DNA of 64,000 nucleotides from Pseudomonas poae. Lineage in GTDB: Bacteria; Pseudomonadota; Gammaproteobacteria; Pseudomonadales; Pseudomonadaceae. Positions 1 through 8,557 of the stretch are shown here, piece by piece (position 1 is the first letter of the stretch; each line of letters opens with the position of its first letter). The stretch is from the NCBI GenBank assembly GCA_004000515.1, contig CP034537.1, positions 4,230,001 through 4,294,000 on the forward strand. The letters are read 5' to 3'. The notes under the pieces were generated by a model. The model was not told where the DNA came from and searched no databases. It saw nothing but the letters and a program-made list of their open reading frames with translations. The translations under genes were made by a program, and so were the position numbers.

Positions 1-2
1 CG

Positions 3-230
3 CTGAAGCGCCTGAACGAGCTGCTGAACCAGGAGCGCGCCGCCCGCAAAGAAGCCGAGGCCCGCGCCGATCAATTCGCGAAAGAGCGGAACGACCTGGC
101 AGCCGCCGTTGGGCGCATGGAAGGCAAGATCGAAGCGCTGACCAGCCAGGTCGCTCAACTCACTGACCGCGTGACGCAACAGAGCGATGAGATCACTCGC
201 CTGCGCACCAAGCTGGGAGGAATCGCTTGA
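3..230 (+). CDS. Coiled-coil phage protein, 5' truncated
   Basis: The reading frame is open from the left window edge to a TGA at 228-230, giving 75 residues with no start visible. The sequence is rich in Glu, Arg, Ala and Gln with heptad-like spacing (KEAEARADQFAKERNDLAA, then KIEALTSQVAQLTDRV), so it is a long coiled coil. Its stop overlaps the start of the next gene (TGATG), so the two are translationally coupled. Its place just before the packaging genes of a lambda-like prophage makes it a phage protein of unknown role; I do not recognise a family. Confidence 0.6.
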   Translation: MKRLNELLNQERAARKEAEARADQFAKERNDLAAAVGRMEGKIEALTSQVAQLTDRVTQQSDEITRLRTKLGGIA

Positions 231-547
231 TGGACAGATGCGCATTGGAATTTATCGCACGCCGCTGGTGGCGCCGGGCTGAGGTCTGGGCCATTGCCGT
301 CGTGCTGGTTGGTGGTGGAGCTGTTCTCGGCTACCAGGCCGCTTACTGGTCGCTCGCCGAGAAGCAGAGCAGCCAAGTGACCGACATTCGCAAGGCCTAC
401 GACACCGCGATGGGTGAGCGCGACAAGCGCCTGGAAGAACTGACCCGCCAGACCGGTACCGCCGCCGACAAGGCTACGAAGGCTGCAACTACTGCGGCCC
501 AGGCTGCCGACAAAGCGGACGAAGCCCTCAATCGGGTATCGCAGTAA
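230..547 (+). CDS. Small phage protein with one membrane segment and a coiled coil
   Basis: Predicted 105 aa. ATG at 230 is preceded by a strong GGGAGGA ribosome site; an in-frame TTG at 227 is less likely. A positively charged N-terminus (ARRWWRR) leads into one hydrophobic segment at about residues 18-38 (VWAIAVVLVGGGAVLGY). After it comes a Lys/Glu/Ala-rich helical tail ending in Ala-Ala-Thr repeats. Topology would be a single-pass inner-membrane anchor with a soluble coil. This resembles spanin- or holin-associated proteins in shape only; Rz and Rz1 are clearly encoded elsewhere (32,079-32,579), so I do not assign a lysis role. Confidence 0.6.
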   Translation: MDRCALEFIARRWWRRAEVWAIAVVLVGGGAVLGYQAAYWSLAEKQSSQVTDIRKAYDTAMGERDKRLEELTRQTGTAADKATKAATTAAQAADKADEALNRVSQ

Positions 548-610
548 TCCGCGCCACGTTTTTGAATGAGCCAAACCGTGGCGCGATGCTGATTGAGCTA
601 CAGGAGCGTC

Positions 611-1099
611 TTAAAACTTTCCTTGAGTTTTGAGGCTGCTTAGAAGCTGGTAGAGCGTGTCAAAGCGTGCCTTCAGGTCGCCGTCGTACTTTTCCAGAAA
701 GTTATCAAAGCGGTCTTGCTCGCTGGAGGTTACAGGCTCTTGCTTAACCAGAAAGCCGTTCTTCTGATCAACGAAAAGGTTGGGTTCTATTTCCACGCTT
801 TGGTTTTCTCGGTCCAATAAAACCTTGGCTAAAAAAAGCGTTGAATCAATGACTCGGTGGAGTGGTAACTCCTCTGATTGGGGAGACCATTGTTTGTCAT
901 GGCGCATAATTTTCAGGGAAAGATCTGTGTCACCCCACTGAGACAAACCAACGGAGAGGTATTTTGCATCGGTATTTTTTTTGTGCATGCCATCGAAGTG
1001 CCAATAGGGCATCGCGTAAACGGGCTTGTGCGCAAGGCTATGTGACAGCGCGGGTTTGACCTTGTATTCAGTCTTGGCGTCGAACTCTTGAATGGGCAT
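611..1099 (-). CDS. DUF6530-like protein
   Basis: 162 aa with ATG at 1099. The pattern 'HKPVYAMPYW', 'NTDAKYLSVGLSQW' and 'WSPQSEELPLHRVID' is what I remember of the DUF6530 family, whose function is unknown. No catalytic motif, signal peptide or membrane segment is visible. It lies on the minus strand, against the phage structural genes, as the last of three small minus-strand genes, so it is probably prophage cargo (a moron) rather than a virion gene. The family name is from memory; the gene itself is well supported by length and coding character. Confidence 0.6.
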   Translation of the reverse strand: MPIQEFDAKTEYKVKPALSHSLAHKPVYAMPYWHFDGMHKKNTDAKYLSVGLSQWGDTDLSLKIMRHDKQWSPQSEELPLHRVIDSTLFLAKVLLDRENQSVEIEPNLFVDQKNGFLVKQEPVTSSEQDRFDNFLEKYDGDLKARFDTLYQLLSSLKTQGKF

Positions 1100-1157
1100 G
1101 CAGTGCTGGTCCTTTGCGTGTTTTACGTGAGCTTTCGAGACGTGAGAATTGAGCAGC

Positions 1158-1358
1158 CTACAGCCAAGTGACCCGGACGTTAGTGAAGCGCATTCGCGCG
1201 AGAGATTCCTTGATCGTCTGGGTCCCTACGATCTGACCACCTTTTCCGCCAAGCTTCAGCTCCATCAGTAGCTCATGAGCATCTATGCGCTCAGGAGCTT
1301 CTCCGTGCTCTGTCTGCGGGGAATTCATATGGTCGTAGGTCAGTTCGTATTGATGCAT
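1158..1358 (-). CDS. Hypothetical small protein
   Basis: 66 aa, ATG at 1358 with GAGAAG upstream. An acidic N-terminus (TEHGEAPERIDAHELLMELKL) is followed by a Gly-Lys turn (GGKGGQIVGTQ) and a basic C-terminus. No domain recognised. It is the middle gene of a three-gene minus-strand cassette opposing the phage late genes. Confidence 0.45.
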   Translation of the reverse strand: MHQYELTYDHMNSPQTEHGEAPERIDAHELLMELKLGGKGGQIVGTQTIKESLARMRFTNVRVTWL

Positions 1359-1416
1359 CGTTCTTCTCTACCAGGTGCGGAGTGGGTGTGCCGCAGGTGA
1401 GTGCGGCACAGGTACA

Positions 1417-1620
1417 TTACTGACTCAGTGCTGCTTCGATTTTGTCAGCGTATACGCCTAGGTCTTCCAGTTCGGCCTCTACTGCTCCCACGTACGCATG
1501 GTTTGATATGTTCGCATGTATCAATTCCAGTGCGCTCGCGACTGCCACAGCGCGCCGCATAGCCGCTTGGCTCGATCCGGAAATACTTTGATTTGTGAGT
1601 AGCTTGAAGATCTCAGACAT
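1417..1620 (-). CDS. Hypothetical helical small protein
   Basis: 67 aa. I take ATG at 1620, which has AGGGAAG 8 nt upstream, rather than the longer frame starting at 1665. The protein starts MSEIFKLLTNQ and is mainly Ala/Glu-rich helix (AMRRAVAVASALELIHANI). The length and style match the many small DUF3077-like proteins of pseudomonads, but I cannot name it with confidence. It is the first gene of the minus-strand cassette. Confidence 0.5.
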   Translation of the reverse strand: MSEIFKLLTNQSISGSSQAAMRRAVAVASALELIHANISNHAYVGAVEAELEDLGVYADKIEAALSQ

Positions 1621-1695
1621 ATTCGACTTCCCTGCTGTTGAGTTGAATATTATCAATACCGGCAACTCGCCACTATTTCAAGCTCAAGGTGATTC

Positions 1696-2320
1696 ATGGA
1701 TAGGCCATACCCTCCATCGTCACTGCTTGAGCTGTCCGACCTATCCGCCTTCGGCATTCGCCTAGCCCCAGCCCCCAGAAGTGTGGGAATGGCTACAATC
1801 CGAGATCCTTGCCGACACCGGCAGCATTCACAACGAAGACCATGCCCACCTAATGGATGCAGACATCCGGATCATGTGGGCATCCTCAGCTTTCGAAAAG
1901 CAGGGGCGCACAGTCCTTGGCCAAGCCGAGGAGGTAGCGTTCCGGGCGGGTGGTTGGCAAAAGGCCCGGATGGAGCAACAGATGCGTGATTGGTTCGGCG
2001 ATGTGCCGGCCTTCATCATCACCCTGGCTGCCGACTACTGCGCCCAGTGCAGCGCCCTTGAGTTCTGCGCCCTGATCGAACACGAGCTGTATCACCTGGC
2101 TCACGCGACCGACAAGTACGGTCAACCAGCCTTCACCCAAGACGGTGCACCGAAGATCAAGCTCCAGGGTCACGACGTCGAAGAGTTCGTCGGTGTCGTC
2201 CGCCGCTACGGTGCAAGTCCTGACGTTCAAGCGTTGGTGGATGCTGCAAACAGTCCTGCCGAGGTGGGGAAATTGAACATTGCGAGGGCCTGCGGAACCT
2301 GTCTGCTCAAGTCGGCCTGA
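1696..2320 (+). CDS. Putative phage metallopeptidase (one-base frameshift near 1776)
   Basis: The HELYH sequence near 2083 is an HExxH zinc-peptidase motif (EHELYHLAH), in the setting typical of the putative metallopeptidases found just before terminase genes in many Pseudomonas and Burkholderia prophages. Cys pairs CAQC and CGTC are also present. The N-terminal part (MDRPYPPSSLLELSDL) is in one frame from ATG 1696 and the rest is one base out of register. The natural junction is ...LAPAP-EVWEWLQ, needing one base removed in the CCCCCAGAAG run near 1776. The total length is 3n+1, which fits. Either an assembly error or a real lesion; the first is favoured because the same kind of break occurs throughout the window. 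Confidence 0.65.
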
Positions 2321-2351
2321 TTCTGGACAGGCTCTGGACGGATGAGAATCT

Positions 2352-2813
2352 ATGGCAGCCCTTCAAAACGACGTGAAGGCCTTTATCGTTCAGGCCCTGG
2401 CGTGCTTCGACACGCCCTCACAGGTCGTTGAAGCTGTCCAGAAAGAATACGGGGTCGTTGTAACCCGCCAGCAGGTGGAAACACACGACCCGACGAAGAC
2501 ATCGGGTAAAGGCCTGGCAAAGCGCTGGGTGACGATGTTCGAAGACACCAGGAAGCGATTCCGCGAAGAGACTTCCGAGATCCCGATTGCCAACCGCGCC
2601 TTCCGCTTACGAGCCATGAACCGCTTCGTGGAGAAGGCTGAGTCGATGAAGAACATCGGCCTCGCCATGCAGATCCTGGAGCAGGCCGCAAAAGAAACCG
2701 GTGACATCTACGTCAATAGGGCACGGAAGGAAGAGGCCGGTGATGAACCGGTGATCCCAACCCGCATTCAGGTCGACGTGGTGGACGCGAGGAAGCCGAA
2801 TGCCGAGCCTTAA
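2352..2813 (+). CDS. Phage terminase small subunit (DUF2280)
   Basis: 153 aa. The protein looks like the DUF2280 family: an N-terminal HTH-like region (TPSQVVEAVQKEYGVVVTRQQVE) followed by a helical region (FEDTRKRFREETSEIPIANRAFR). DUF2280 proteins sit before large terminases in tailed phages and act as DNA-recognising small subunits that choose the packaging site. The 3' end overlaps the large subunit start by 14 nt, as expected for a coupled pair. Confidence 0.8.
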   Translation: MAALQNDVKAFIVQALACFDTPSQVVEAVQKEYGVVVTRQQVETHDPTKTSGKGLAKRWVTMFEDTRKRFREETSEIPIANRAFRLRAMNRFVEKAESMKNIGLAMQILEQAAKETGDIYVNRARKEEAGDEPVIPTRIQVDVVDARKPNAEP

Positions 2814-4098
2814 CGTTCCGCAGGCTCAGTTCCTCACGCTGCCACACAAGTTTCGTGCGTTCGTTGCCGGGTTCGGCTCAGGCAAGACCTGGGTGGGATG
2901 CTCGGCACTGAGCAAACACTTCATGGAGTGGCCCGGCGTCAACGCTGGCTACTTCGCACCGACTTACCCACAGATCCGAGACATCTTCTATCCGACGATG
3001 GATGAGGTGGCCTACGACTGGGGGCTGAAGACCAAGATCAACCAAGCGAACCACGAGGTTCATATCTACAGCGGCCGGCAGTATCGCGGCACTGTGATTT
3101 GCCGGTCGATGGAGAAGCCACAGACGATTGTCGGCTTCAAGATCGGCCATGCCCTGGTGGATGAGCTGGACGTGCTGACTGCCGTCAAGGCACAGCAGGC
3201 CTGGCGCAAGATCATCGCCCGGATGCGCTACAACTTGCCCGGGCTGAAGAACGGGGTGGATGTCACCACGACGCCGGAAGGCTTCAAGTTCGTCTTCCTG
3301 CAGTTCGTGAAACAGTTGCGCGACAAGCCTTCGCTCAAGGAGATGTATGGCCTGGTGCAGGCCAGCACGTTCGACAACGAGCTGAACTTGCCGGATGACT
3401 ACATCGCCTCCCTGATGGAGTCGTATCCGCCGCAGCTGATCATGGCGTATCTCAAAGGCCAGTTCGTCAACCTGACATCCGGCACGATCTACACCGCCTA
3501 TGACCGCAAGCTCAACGGCTGCTTTGACACCGTGCAACCCGGCGAACCGCTGTTCATAGGCATGGACTTCAACGTCGGCAAGATGGCAGCGATTACCCAT
3601 GTTAAGCGCGACCAGGGGCTGCCCAGGGCCGTGGATGAGCTGATCGACGGCTACGACACGCCCGACATGATCCGCCGCATCAAAGAGCGCTACTGGCAGC
3701 ACGACGGCAACGACTTCAAGAAGACCTGCGAGATCAGGATCTACCCTGATGCCTCTGGCGATTCGCGCAAGTCCGTGAACGCCAGTATCACCGACCTGGC
3801 CATGCTCAAGCAGGCCGGGTTCGCGGTTATTGCTCCAGCGGCAAACCCGCCGGTGAAGGACCGAATAAACGCAATGAACGCCGTCTTCTGCAATGCGCAG
3901 GGCGAGCGCCGCTACCTGGTCAACCCGTTCACCTGCCCAACCTATGCCGATGGCTTGGAGCAGCAGGTGTGGGGCGCAAACGGGGAGCCAGACAAGACCG
4001 CCGGCATCGATCACGCGAATGACGCTGGCGGCTACTTCATCCACCGCGAGTACCCGATCGTTAAGCGGACTGCTTTCACCAACTCCCTGAGAATGTGA
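2800..4098 (+). CDS. Phage terminase large subunit
   Basis: 432 aa ATP-driven DNA packaging motor and nuclease. The Walker A motif is GFGSGKTW at about residues 25-32 and Walker B is ALVDELDV near residue 122. An adenine/coupling motif lies around VTTTPEGF. The C-terminal RNase-H-like nuclease carries acidic residues in FIGMDFNVG, IYPDASGDS and IDHANDAGG. GAGGAAG precedes ATG 2800. It works with the DUF2280 small subunit and docks on the portal encoded next. Confidence 0.93.
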   Translation: MPSLNVPQAQFLTLPHKFRAFVAGFGSGKTWVGCSALSKHFMEWPGVNAGYFAPTYPQIRDIFYPTMDEVAYDWGLKTKINQANHEVHIYSGRQYRGTVICRSMEKPQTIVGFKIGHALVDELDVLTAVKAQQAWRKIIARMRYNLPGLKNGVDVTTTPEGFKFVFLQFVKQLRDKPSLKEMYGLVQASTFDNELNLPDDYIASLMESYPPQLIMAYLKGQFVNLTSGTIYTAYDRKLNGCFDTVQPGEPLFIGMDFNVGKMAAITHVKRDQGLPRAVDELIDGYDTPDMIRRIKERYWQHDGNDFKKTCEIRIYPDASGDSRKSVNASITDLAMLKQAGFAVIAPAANPPVKDRINAMNAVFCNAQGERRYLVNPFTCPTYADGLEQQVWGANGEPDKTAGIDHANDAGGYFIHREYPIVKRTAFTNSLRM

Positions 4099-4102
4099 CC
4101 CC

Positions 4103-5496
4103 ATGAGCAACGACCCAAGCAAAACGCTACCGGCAGTAGACGCCATGCGCGAAGACTGGGCTCTTGTTGACGCGCTGATGGGCGGGACGAAGGCAATGCA
4201 GTTGGCGGGCAAGCTCTACTTGCCGAAGTGGCCAAAGGAAGATGACGACGCCTACAAGGAGCGACTATCGCTGTCCACGCTGCTCCCGGCATTCAGCGAG
4301 ACGGTCCAGAACATGAAGGGCAGGGTGTTCGCCGAGAACATTGTGCTTGGCGAGGATGTGCCCGACTCGATCAAGGCCTACGTGCAGAACTTCGATCGCC
4401 AGGGCAACAACCTTCAGGTCTGGGCTCAGCAGCTGTTCACGGTCGGGCTTTCCCACGGACTTTGCCATGTGCTCGCGGATTACCCGAAGACGAAAGACGA
4501 GCAAGGCAACTCTGTCGTACGCACTGCTGCGGACGAGAAGGCCGCTGGCGTTCGCCCGTATGCGGTGATGATTCACCCCCAGCAGGTCATTGGCTGGCAC
4601 ACCGAAGAAAAGGGCGGCGAATGCTCGCTGTCCCAGTTCTGGTACGCAGAGGTGGTTGAAGAGCGTGCTGGCGAGTTCGGCGTGACCATCATCCCGCAAA
4701 TCAGGGTGTTGATCCCTGGCGGCTGGCGGGTGTACCGCAAGACCGAAGACGACAAAGGGAAGAAGGAGTGGACCAAGTTTGATGAGGGGACGAACACGCT
4801 CTCGGTCATTCCACTGGCTACGTACTACACCAAACGCACGGGCTTCATGACCGCGACGCCTCCGTTGCTGGAACTGGCGCACCTCAACAAGAAGCACTGG
4901 CAGTCCCAAAGCGATCAGGACAACATCCTGCACGTCGCCAGGGTGCCGATGCTGATGATCTCCGGTATCGACGACGACGCATTTGAACTCAAGGTCGGGA
5001 CCAGTTCCGCTACCAAGTTGCCGCCGGCGGCGACATGAAGTGGGTGGAACACACCGGCACCGCCATTGAGGCTGGACGCAAGTCGCTGGAAGACCTTGAG
5101 GATCAGATGCGCATCGCGGGTGCCAAGCTGCTTCAGAAGGACAAACAGTCCACGAAGACGGCGACCCAGGCTGAGGAAGAGGCGGCGCAGGAAATGAGCC
5201 CGCTGCAAACCATGGCTGGCCAGCTTGAGGACACGCTTGACCAGGTGCTTCAGTATTTCGCGCTCTGGAAGAGCGAGAAGGAAGGTGGCCACGTGAAGGT
5301 GAATGGCAACTTCGACGTGGACTTTGCGCCGGAAACGACTCTTCCACTGCTGCTCAACATGGCAACCCAAGGCCGGCTCTCCGACGAAACCCTGTTCAAT
5401 GAGTACAAGCGCCGCGGCGTGGTCTCGGATGACATTGAGTGGGAGGTCGAGAAGCAGAAGATCGCCGACCAGGGGCCAGCGCTCGGAGCTCTGTAA
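4103..5496 (+). CDS. Portal protein, DUF4055 family (one-base frameshift near 5027)
   Basis: About 464 aa when joined. It fits DUF4055 portal proteins: 'YLPKWPKEDDDAYKERLSLS' near the N-terminus, the 'HPQQVIGWHTEE' block, and 'LLELAHLNKKHWQSQSDQDN' in the stem region. The portal forms the dodecameric ring for DNA entry and exit. The first frame stops at 5038 after ...TKLPPAAT, while the second resumes with GGDMKWVEHTG; one C missing in the CCGCCGGCGG stretch near 5027 restores a smooth protein. The total length is 3n+2, which agrees. Probably an assembly error, since a truncated portal would be useless. Confidence 0.85.
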
Positions 5497-6609
5497 ATGG
5501 CAACGGTCAACGAGATCCTTCAGGACGAGCATATCGCCCATGCGGTATCGCTGGAGAAGTACAAGCTTGGCGTGGTGCGGCGCATCATCGCTCAGTTGAA
5601 TCGGTCGGATGCCAGTCTGTCGGCTGCGCTGACTGAGGCGTTGGAGCGAATGCCCGCCGAGTCCTTCACCGTGGAGCGCCTGGAGTTGCTGCTGAATGAG
5701 GTGAGGGCAGTCAACGCCCAAGCTTACGACCAGGTGTTTGCCGCACTTGAAGCTGACCTGCAGGCGCTTGCGGGCTACGAGGTCAACTGGCAGCAAACAC
5801 TGTTTCAGCAGGCATTGCCGGAGCCGGTGCTGGTGCGCTTTCCATTGGTGAGCATCAGCTCTGAGCAGGCATATGCGGCGGCTATGTCTCGGCCGTTCCA
5901 GGGGCGCCTGTTGCGCGACTGGGGCAAGCAAGTTGGCGCCGAGCGCATGGTCAAGGTTCGCAATGCGATCCGATCCGGCTACTTGGAAGGCAGAACCACC
6001 GACCAGATTATCCGCAGCATTCGTGGCACCAGGGCGGCTGGATATGCCGATGGCTTCCTTGAGAGGCCCCGTAAAGACCTGGCAGCGGTCGTGCAAACAG
6101 CCGTGAGCCACACAGCGGCCACTGCACGCGAACAGTTCAACGTCGCAAACAGCGAGATCCTGAAGGCCGAAGACTGGCTCAGCACCTTGGACACGAAGAC
6201 CTCCACCGATTGCATCATCCGGGACAAACTTTCGTATGAGGTCGGCACGCATAAGCCGATAGGGCACAAGGTGCCTTGGCTGCAAGGCCCGGGGCGGATT
6301 CACTTCTGCTGTCGCAGCACCTCAACGCCGCGAACCAAGTCATGGCGAGAGCTTGGCATTCCCATCGACGAGATGACGCCAAGTCAACGGGCGAGCATGG
6401 ACGGCCAGGTGCCGGGGGATACCACTTACGGGACTTGGCTTGAACGACAGTCAGATGCGCGCAAAGCCCAGGTGCTTGGGCCAATGCGTTATCAGCTCTA
6501 CAAGGATGGCAAGAGCCTTGAGGATTTCTACTCGCCAACCGGTGAGTGGTTGACCTTGGAGCAGATCAAGCAGCATGACGCGCAGTCATTCGCTAAGATG
6601 GCTGCATGA
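5497..6609 (+). CDS. Minor head / head morphogenesis protein (Mu gpF-like)
   Basis: 370 aa directly after the portal, the usual place for an SPP1 gp7 or Mu F type protein. The C-terminal domain has the family hallmarks: a helical segment (VVQTAVSHTAATAREQFN), 'WLSTLDTKTSTDCIIRD', and the closing 'GPGRIHFCCRSTSTP' Cys/Arg block. Such proteins are minor capsid components thought to be ejected with DNA or to help head assembly. The start ATG abuts the portal stop. Confidence 0.85.
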   Translation: MATVNEILQDEHIAHAVSLEKYKLGVVRRIIAQLNRSDASLSAALTEALERMPAESFTVERLELLLNEVRAVNAQAYDQVFAALEADLQALAGYEVNWQQTLFQQALPEPVLVRFPLVSISSEQAYAAAMSRPFQGRLLRDWGKQVGAERMVKVRNAIRSGYLEGRTTDQIIRSIRGTRAAGYADGFLERPRKDLAAVVQTAVSHTAATAREQFNVANSEILKAEDWLSTLDTKTSTDCIIRDKLSYEVGTHKPIGHKVPWLQGPGRIHFCCRSTSTPRTKSWRELGIPIDEMTPSQRASMDGQVPGDTTYGTWLERQSDARKAQVLGPMRYQLYKDGKSLEDFYSPTGEWLTLEQIKQHDAQSFAKMAA

Positions 6610-6625
6610 CCAAGGAGGATAAGCC

Positions 6626-6862
6626 ATGTTAGTGACGTTGATCGGTGGCACAAATGACAGGCAGGCGGTAAACATTTCGGATGGCGATACGTCTATTAGC
6701 GTTCCAAAGCGCCATACTGGATTCCAGTCGGTAGTCGGGGATCTCGGTCACGAGCGCTACATTTGCCAGGAAGTTATTGGCGCCAACGGCACAAGCTGGT
6801 CGTTTTTCGTCATCGAAGGCGGCGACGCTATCGACATCCTTCAGAGGTCCTACAGTGGCTGA
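6626..6862 (+). CDS. Small phage protein, unknown function
   Basis: 78 aa with an excellent ribosome site (AAGGAGGA, 9 nt before ATG 6626). The sequence is beta-rich and lacks Cys clusters or membrane segments (MLVTLIGGTNDRQAVNIS). It lies between the minor head protein and a zinc-ribbon protein in the head module. I do not recognise it. Confidence 0.6.
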   Translation: MLVTLIGGTNDRQAVNISDGDTSISVPKRHTGFQSVVGDLGHERYICQEVIGANGTSWSFFVIEGGDAIDILQRSYSG

Positions 6863-7106
6863 CACGCCGCGCTTTCACCTAATTCAAGGCACATCAGCCC
6901 CTGATACTCCGGCGGAGCAGGTGCGCAAGCGTGTACGTGCGATGCCCAAGCCAGCAACGATGGTTCAATGCCATCGCTGTGGAGGGCGCGAGGTGATCGA
7001 AACGAAGATCGGCGTTTTGATGAAGAATGGCAAGCCGACTGGCGGGACCAAGACGTTGATTTGTGTTGGCTGCCTATTGAGGGGTGAGAGGGTGCTGATA
7101 GGTTGA
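6855..7106 (+). CDS. Small zinc-ribbon phage protein
   Basis: 83 aa starting at GTG 6855, overlapping the previous gene by 8 nt. Two Cys pairs, CHRCGG at about residues 39-44 and CVGCLL near residue 72, form a CxxC...CxxC zinc ribbon. Related small zinc-ribbon proteins occur beside head genes in many Pseudomonas siphophages. The role is unknown; DNA or RNA binding is a guess from the fold. Confidence 0.6.
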   Translation: MADTPRFHLIQGTSAPDTPAEQVRKRVRAMPKPATMVQCHRCGGREVIETKIGVLMKNGKPTGGTKTLICVGCLLRGERVLIG

Positions 7107-7170
7107 TATCATGGCGCCATGACCGTAGATCGGTCTTTTTCTGACTTCCGCTGAATAGGGATTCCAAGCC

Positions 7171-7572
7171 ATGTCGTCTACCGAAAGCAAAAGCAAAGCC
7201 ATTGAAACGCTGAGAATGTGTGTGCGCTTCCGAAACATGGAAGACAAAGAGTTTCTTACCGACATCGATCTTGATGCGTTTTTACCGCTTATGGCGGAAC
7301 ATTCTGATAAGTCTCTTTCTGCTGCGGTTGCCAACGTGTTCGGGGTTACGAACGTACTTGCAGTTGGGGCTTTGGTTAACATTTACCCTCTTCCGTTCAG
7401 TCGCAAATACGGAACAGACCAGCCCTTACTGAGAAAACTGTCCACGCTTTACGGATACGTAGCTGTCGTTTCAGGAAAGATTCCGGGAGCACAGGTGTTT
7501 TTTATCGACAGAAGCGCTATCCGGTTATCTGAAGCGGTGGAGGTATTTTCTAAGTTGAAAGTGCTTAGCTAG
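7171..7572 (+). CDS. Hypothetical phage-encoded protein
   Basis: 133 aa (MSSTESKSKAIETLRMCV...). The codon and base use are more AT-rich than in the flanking head genes, and it is followed by its own strong terminator (7591-7617). Both suggest a late insertion (moron) in the head module. The middle is mildly hydrophobic (VTNVLAVGALVNIYPL) but not a clear membrane segment. No family recognised. Confidence 0.55.
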   Translation: MSSTESKSKAIETLRMCVRFRNMEDKEFLTDIDLDAFLPLMAEHSDKSLSAAVANVFGVTNVLAVGALVNIYPLPFSRKYGTDQPLLRKLSTLYGYVAVVSGKIPGAQVFFIDRSAIRLSEAVEVFSKLKVLS

Positions 7573-7590
7573 CATTCAGTGGAGCAAACA

Positions 7591-7617
7591 GCCCTGGCAT
7601 CCGCCGGGGCTTTTTTT
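7591..7617 (+). terminator. Rho-independent terminator
   Basis: An 8-bp GC stem (GCCCTGGC / GCCGGGGC, one G-T pair) with loop ATCC is followed by seven T. It closes the inserted gene at 7171-7572. Confidence 0.85.
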
Positions 7618-7695
7618 ATGGGCGCAATTCCGGATGGATAGCGCCGCACCGGGCCGGATGGCCCACCAGTTGGGCGGATGCCCGGAGACGAACTG

Positions 7696-8484
7696 ATGAA
7701 ACTGAAACTCGACGAACAAGGCCATGTGGTTGTGCAGGATGGCAAGCCGGTCTACACGCATGATGATGGAAAGGACGTAGCGTTTGACGCGCCGTCGGCC
7801 GTATCCAAAATCACCGCGCTGAACGCCGAAGCCAGAGGGCACCGCGAAGCCAAAGAAACCGCCGAGGCTCGCGCCAAGGCATTCGAAGGCATCGAAGACC
7901 CTGAAAAAGCCCGCGCCGCACTGGCAACCGTCGCGAACCTTGACGCAGGGCAGCTCGTCCAGGCGGGTAAGGTGGATGAGATCAAGCAAGCTGCCATCGC
8001 GGCCACCGAGGAGAAGTTCAAGGCCCAGGTGTCCACGCTCACCGAGCAGATCAAGACCGTCACCACGGAACGCGACACCACCACCGGCATTCTCTACCAG
8101 GAGAAGATCGGCGGCGCCTTCGGCCGCTCCAAGTTCGTCACCGACAAAATCGCCGTTCCGCCCGACATGCTGCAAAACACCTTCGGCAAGGCCTTCAAGG
8201 TCGAGGAAGGCAAGGTCGTGGCTTATGGCGATGATGGCAACAAGATCTACAGCCGCGCCCGCCCTGGTGAGCTGGCTGACTTCGACGAGGCGCTGGAAGC
8301 TCTGGTCGAGCGCTACCCATACCGCGACAACATTCTCAAGGGATCCGGCGCTAATGGCGGCGGCGCTCCGAACAATGGCGGCAAGGGTGGCGACAAGAAG
8401 ACCCTTCCGCGAGCCGCATTTGATGCGCTTGATCCTGCCGCCAAGGCTGATCACGCACGCAATGGCGGCTTGGTAACTGACTGA
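7696..8484 (+). CDS. Capsid scaffolding protein (DUF6651-like)
   Basis: 262 aa from ATG 7696, with GGAG 9 nt upstream; a frame start at 7678 lacks a ribosome site. The N-terminus carries a short beta region (MKLKLDEQGHVVVQDGKPVY). A long Ala/Glu/Lys coiled coil follows, and a Gly/Asn-rich flexible stretch (GANGGGAPNNGGKGG) precedes the C-terminal tail. Length, composition and its place just before the major coat gene are those of a scaffold that fills the procapsid and leaves before packaging. Confidence 0.75.
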   Translation: MKLKLDEQGHVVVQDGKPVYTHDDGKDVAFDAPSAVSKITALNAEARGHREAKETAEARAKAFEGIEDPEKARAALATVANLDAGQLVQAGKVDEIKQAAIAATEEKFKAQVSTLTEQIKTVTTERDTTTGILYQEKIGGAFGRSKFVTDKIAVPPDMLQNTFGKAFKVEEGKVVAYGDDGNKIYSRARPGELADFDEALEALVERYPYRDNILKGSGANGGGAPNNGGKGGDKKTLPRAAFDALDPAAKADHARNGGLVTD

Positions 8485-8518
8485 CCAAAGCCGCCGGGTT
8501 TGCCCGGCAAGTAATCAA

Positions 8519-8542
8519 TGCCCGCCCCTGAGCGGGCTTTTT
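8519..8542 (+). terminator. Hairpin terminator fused to the next ribosome site
   Basis: Stem GCCCGC / GCGGGC with loop CCCTGA is followed by TTTTT and then at once by GTGGAGAAAG, the ribosome site of the coat gene. It is one of several such hairpin-plus-Shine-Dalgarno linkers in this prophage. Confidence 0.75.
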
Positions 8543-8557
8543 GTGGAGAAAGCCAAA

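Noticed and set aside
2878..4212. Long open frame opposite the terminase gene (444 aa)
   Set aside because: Antisense shadow of a GC-rich coding region; no ribosome site, and the opposite strand has clear terminase motifs.
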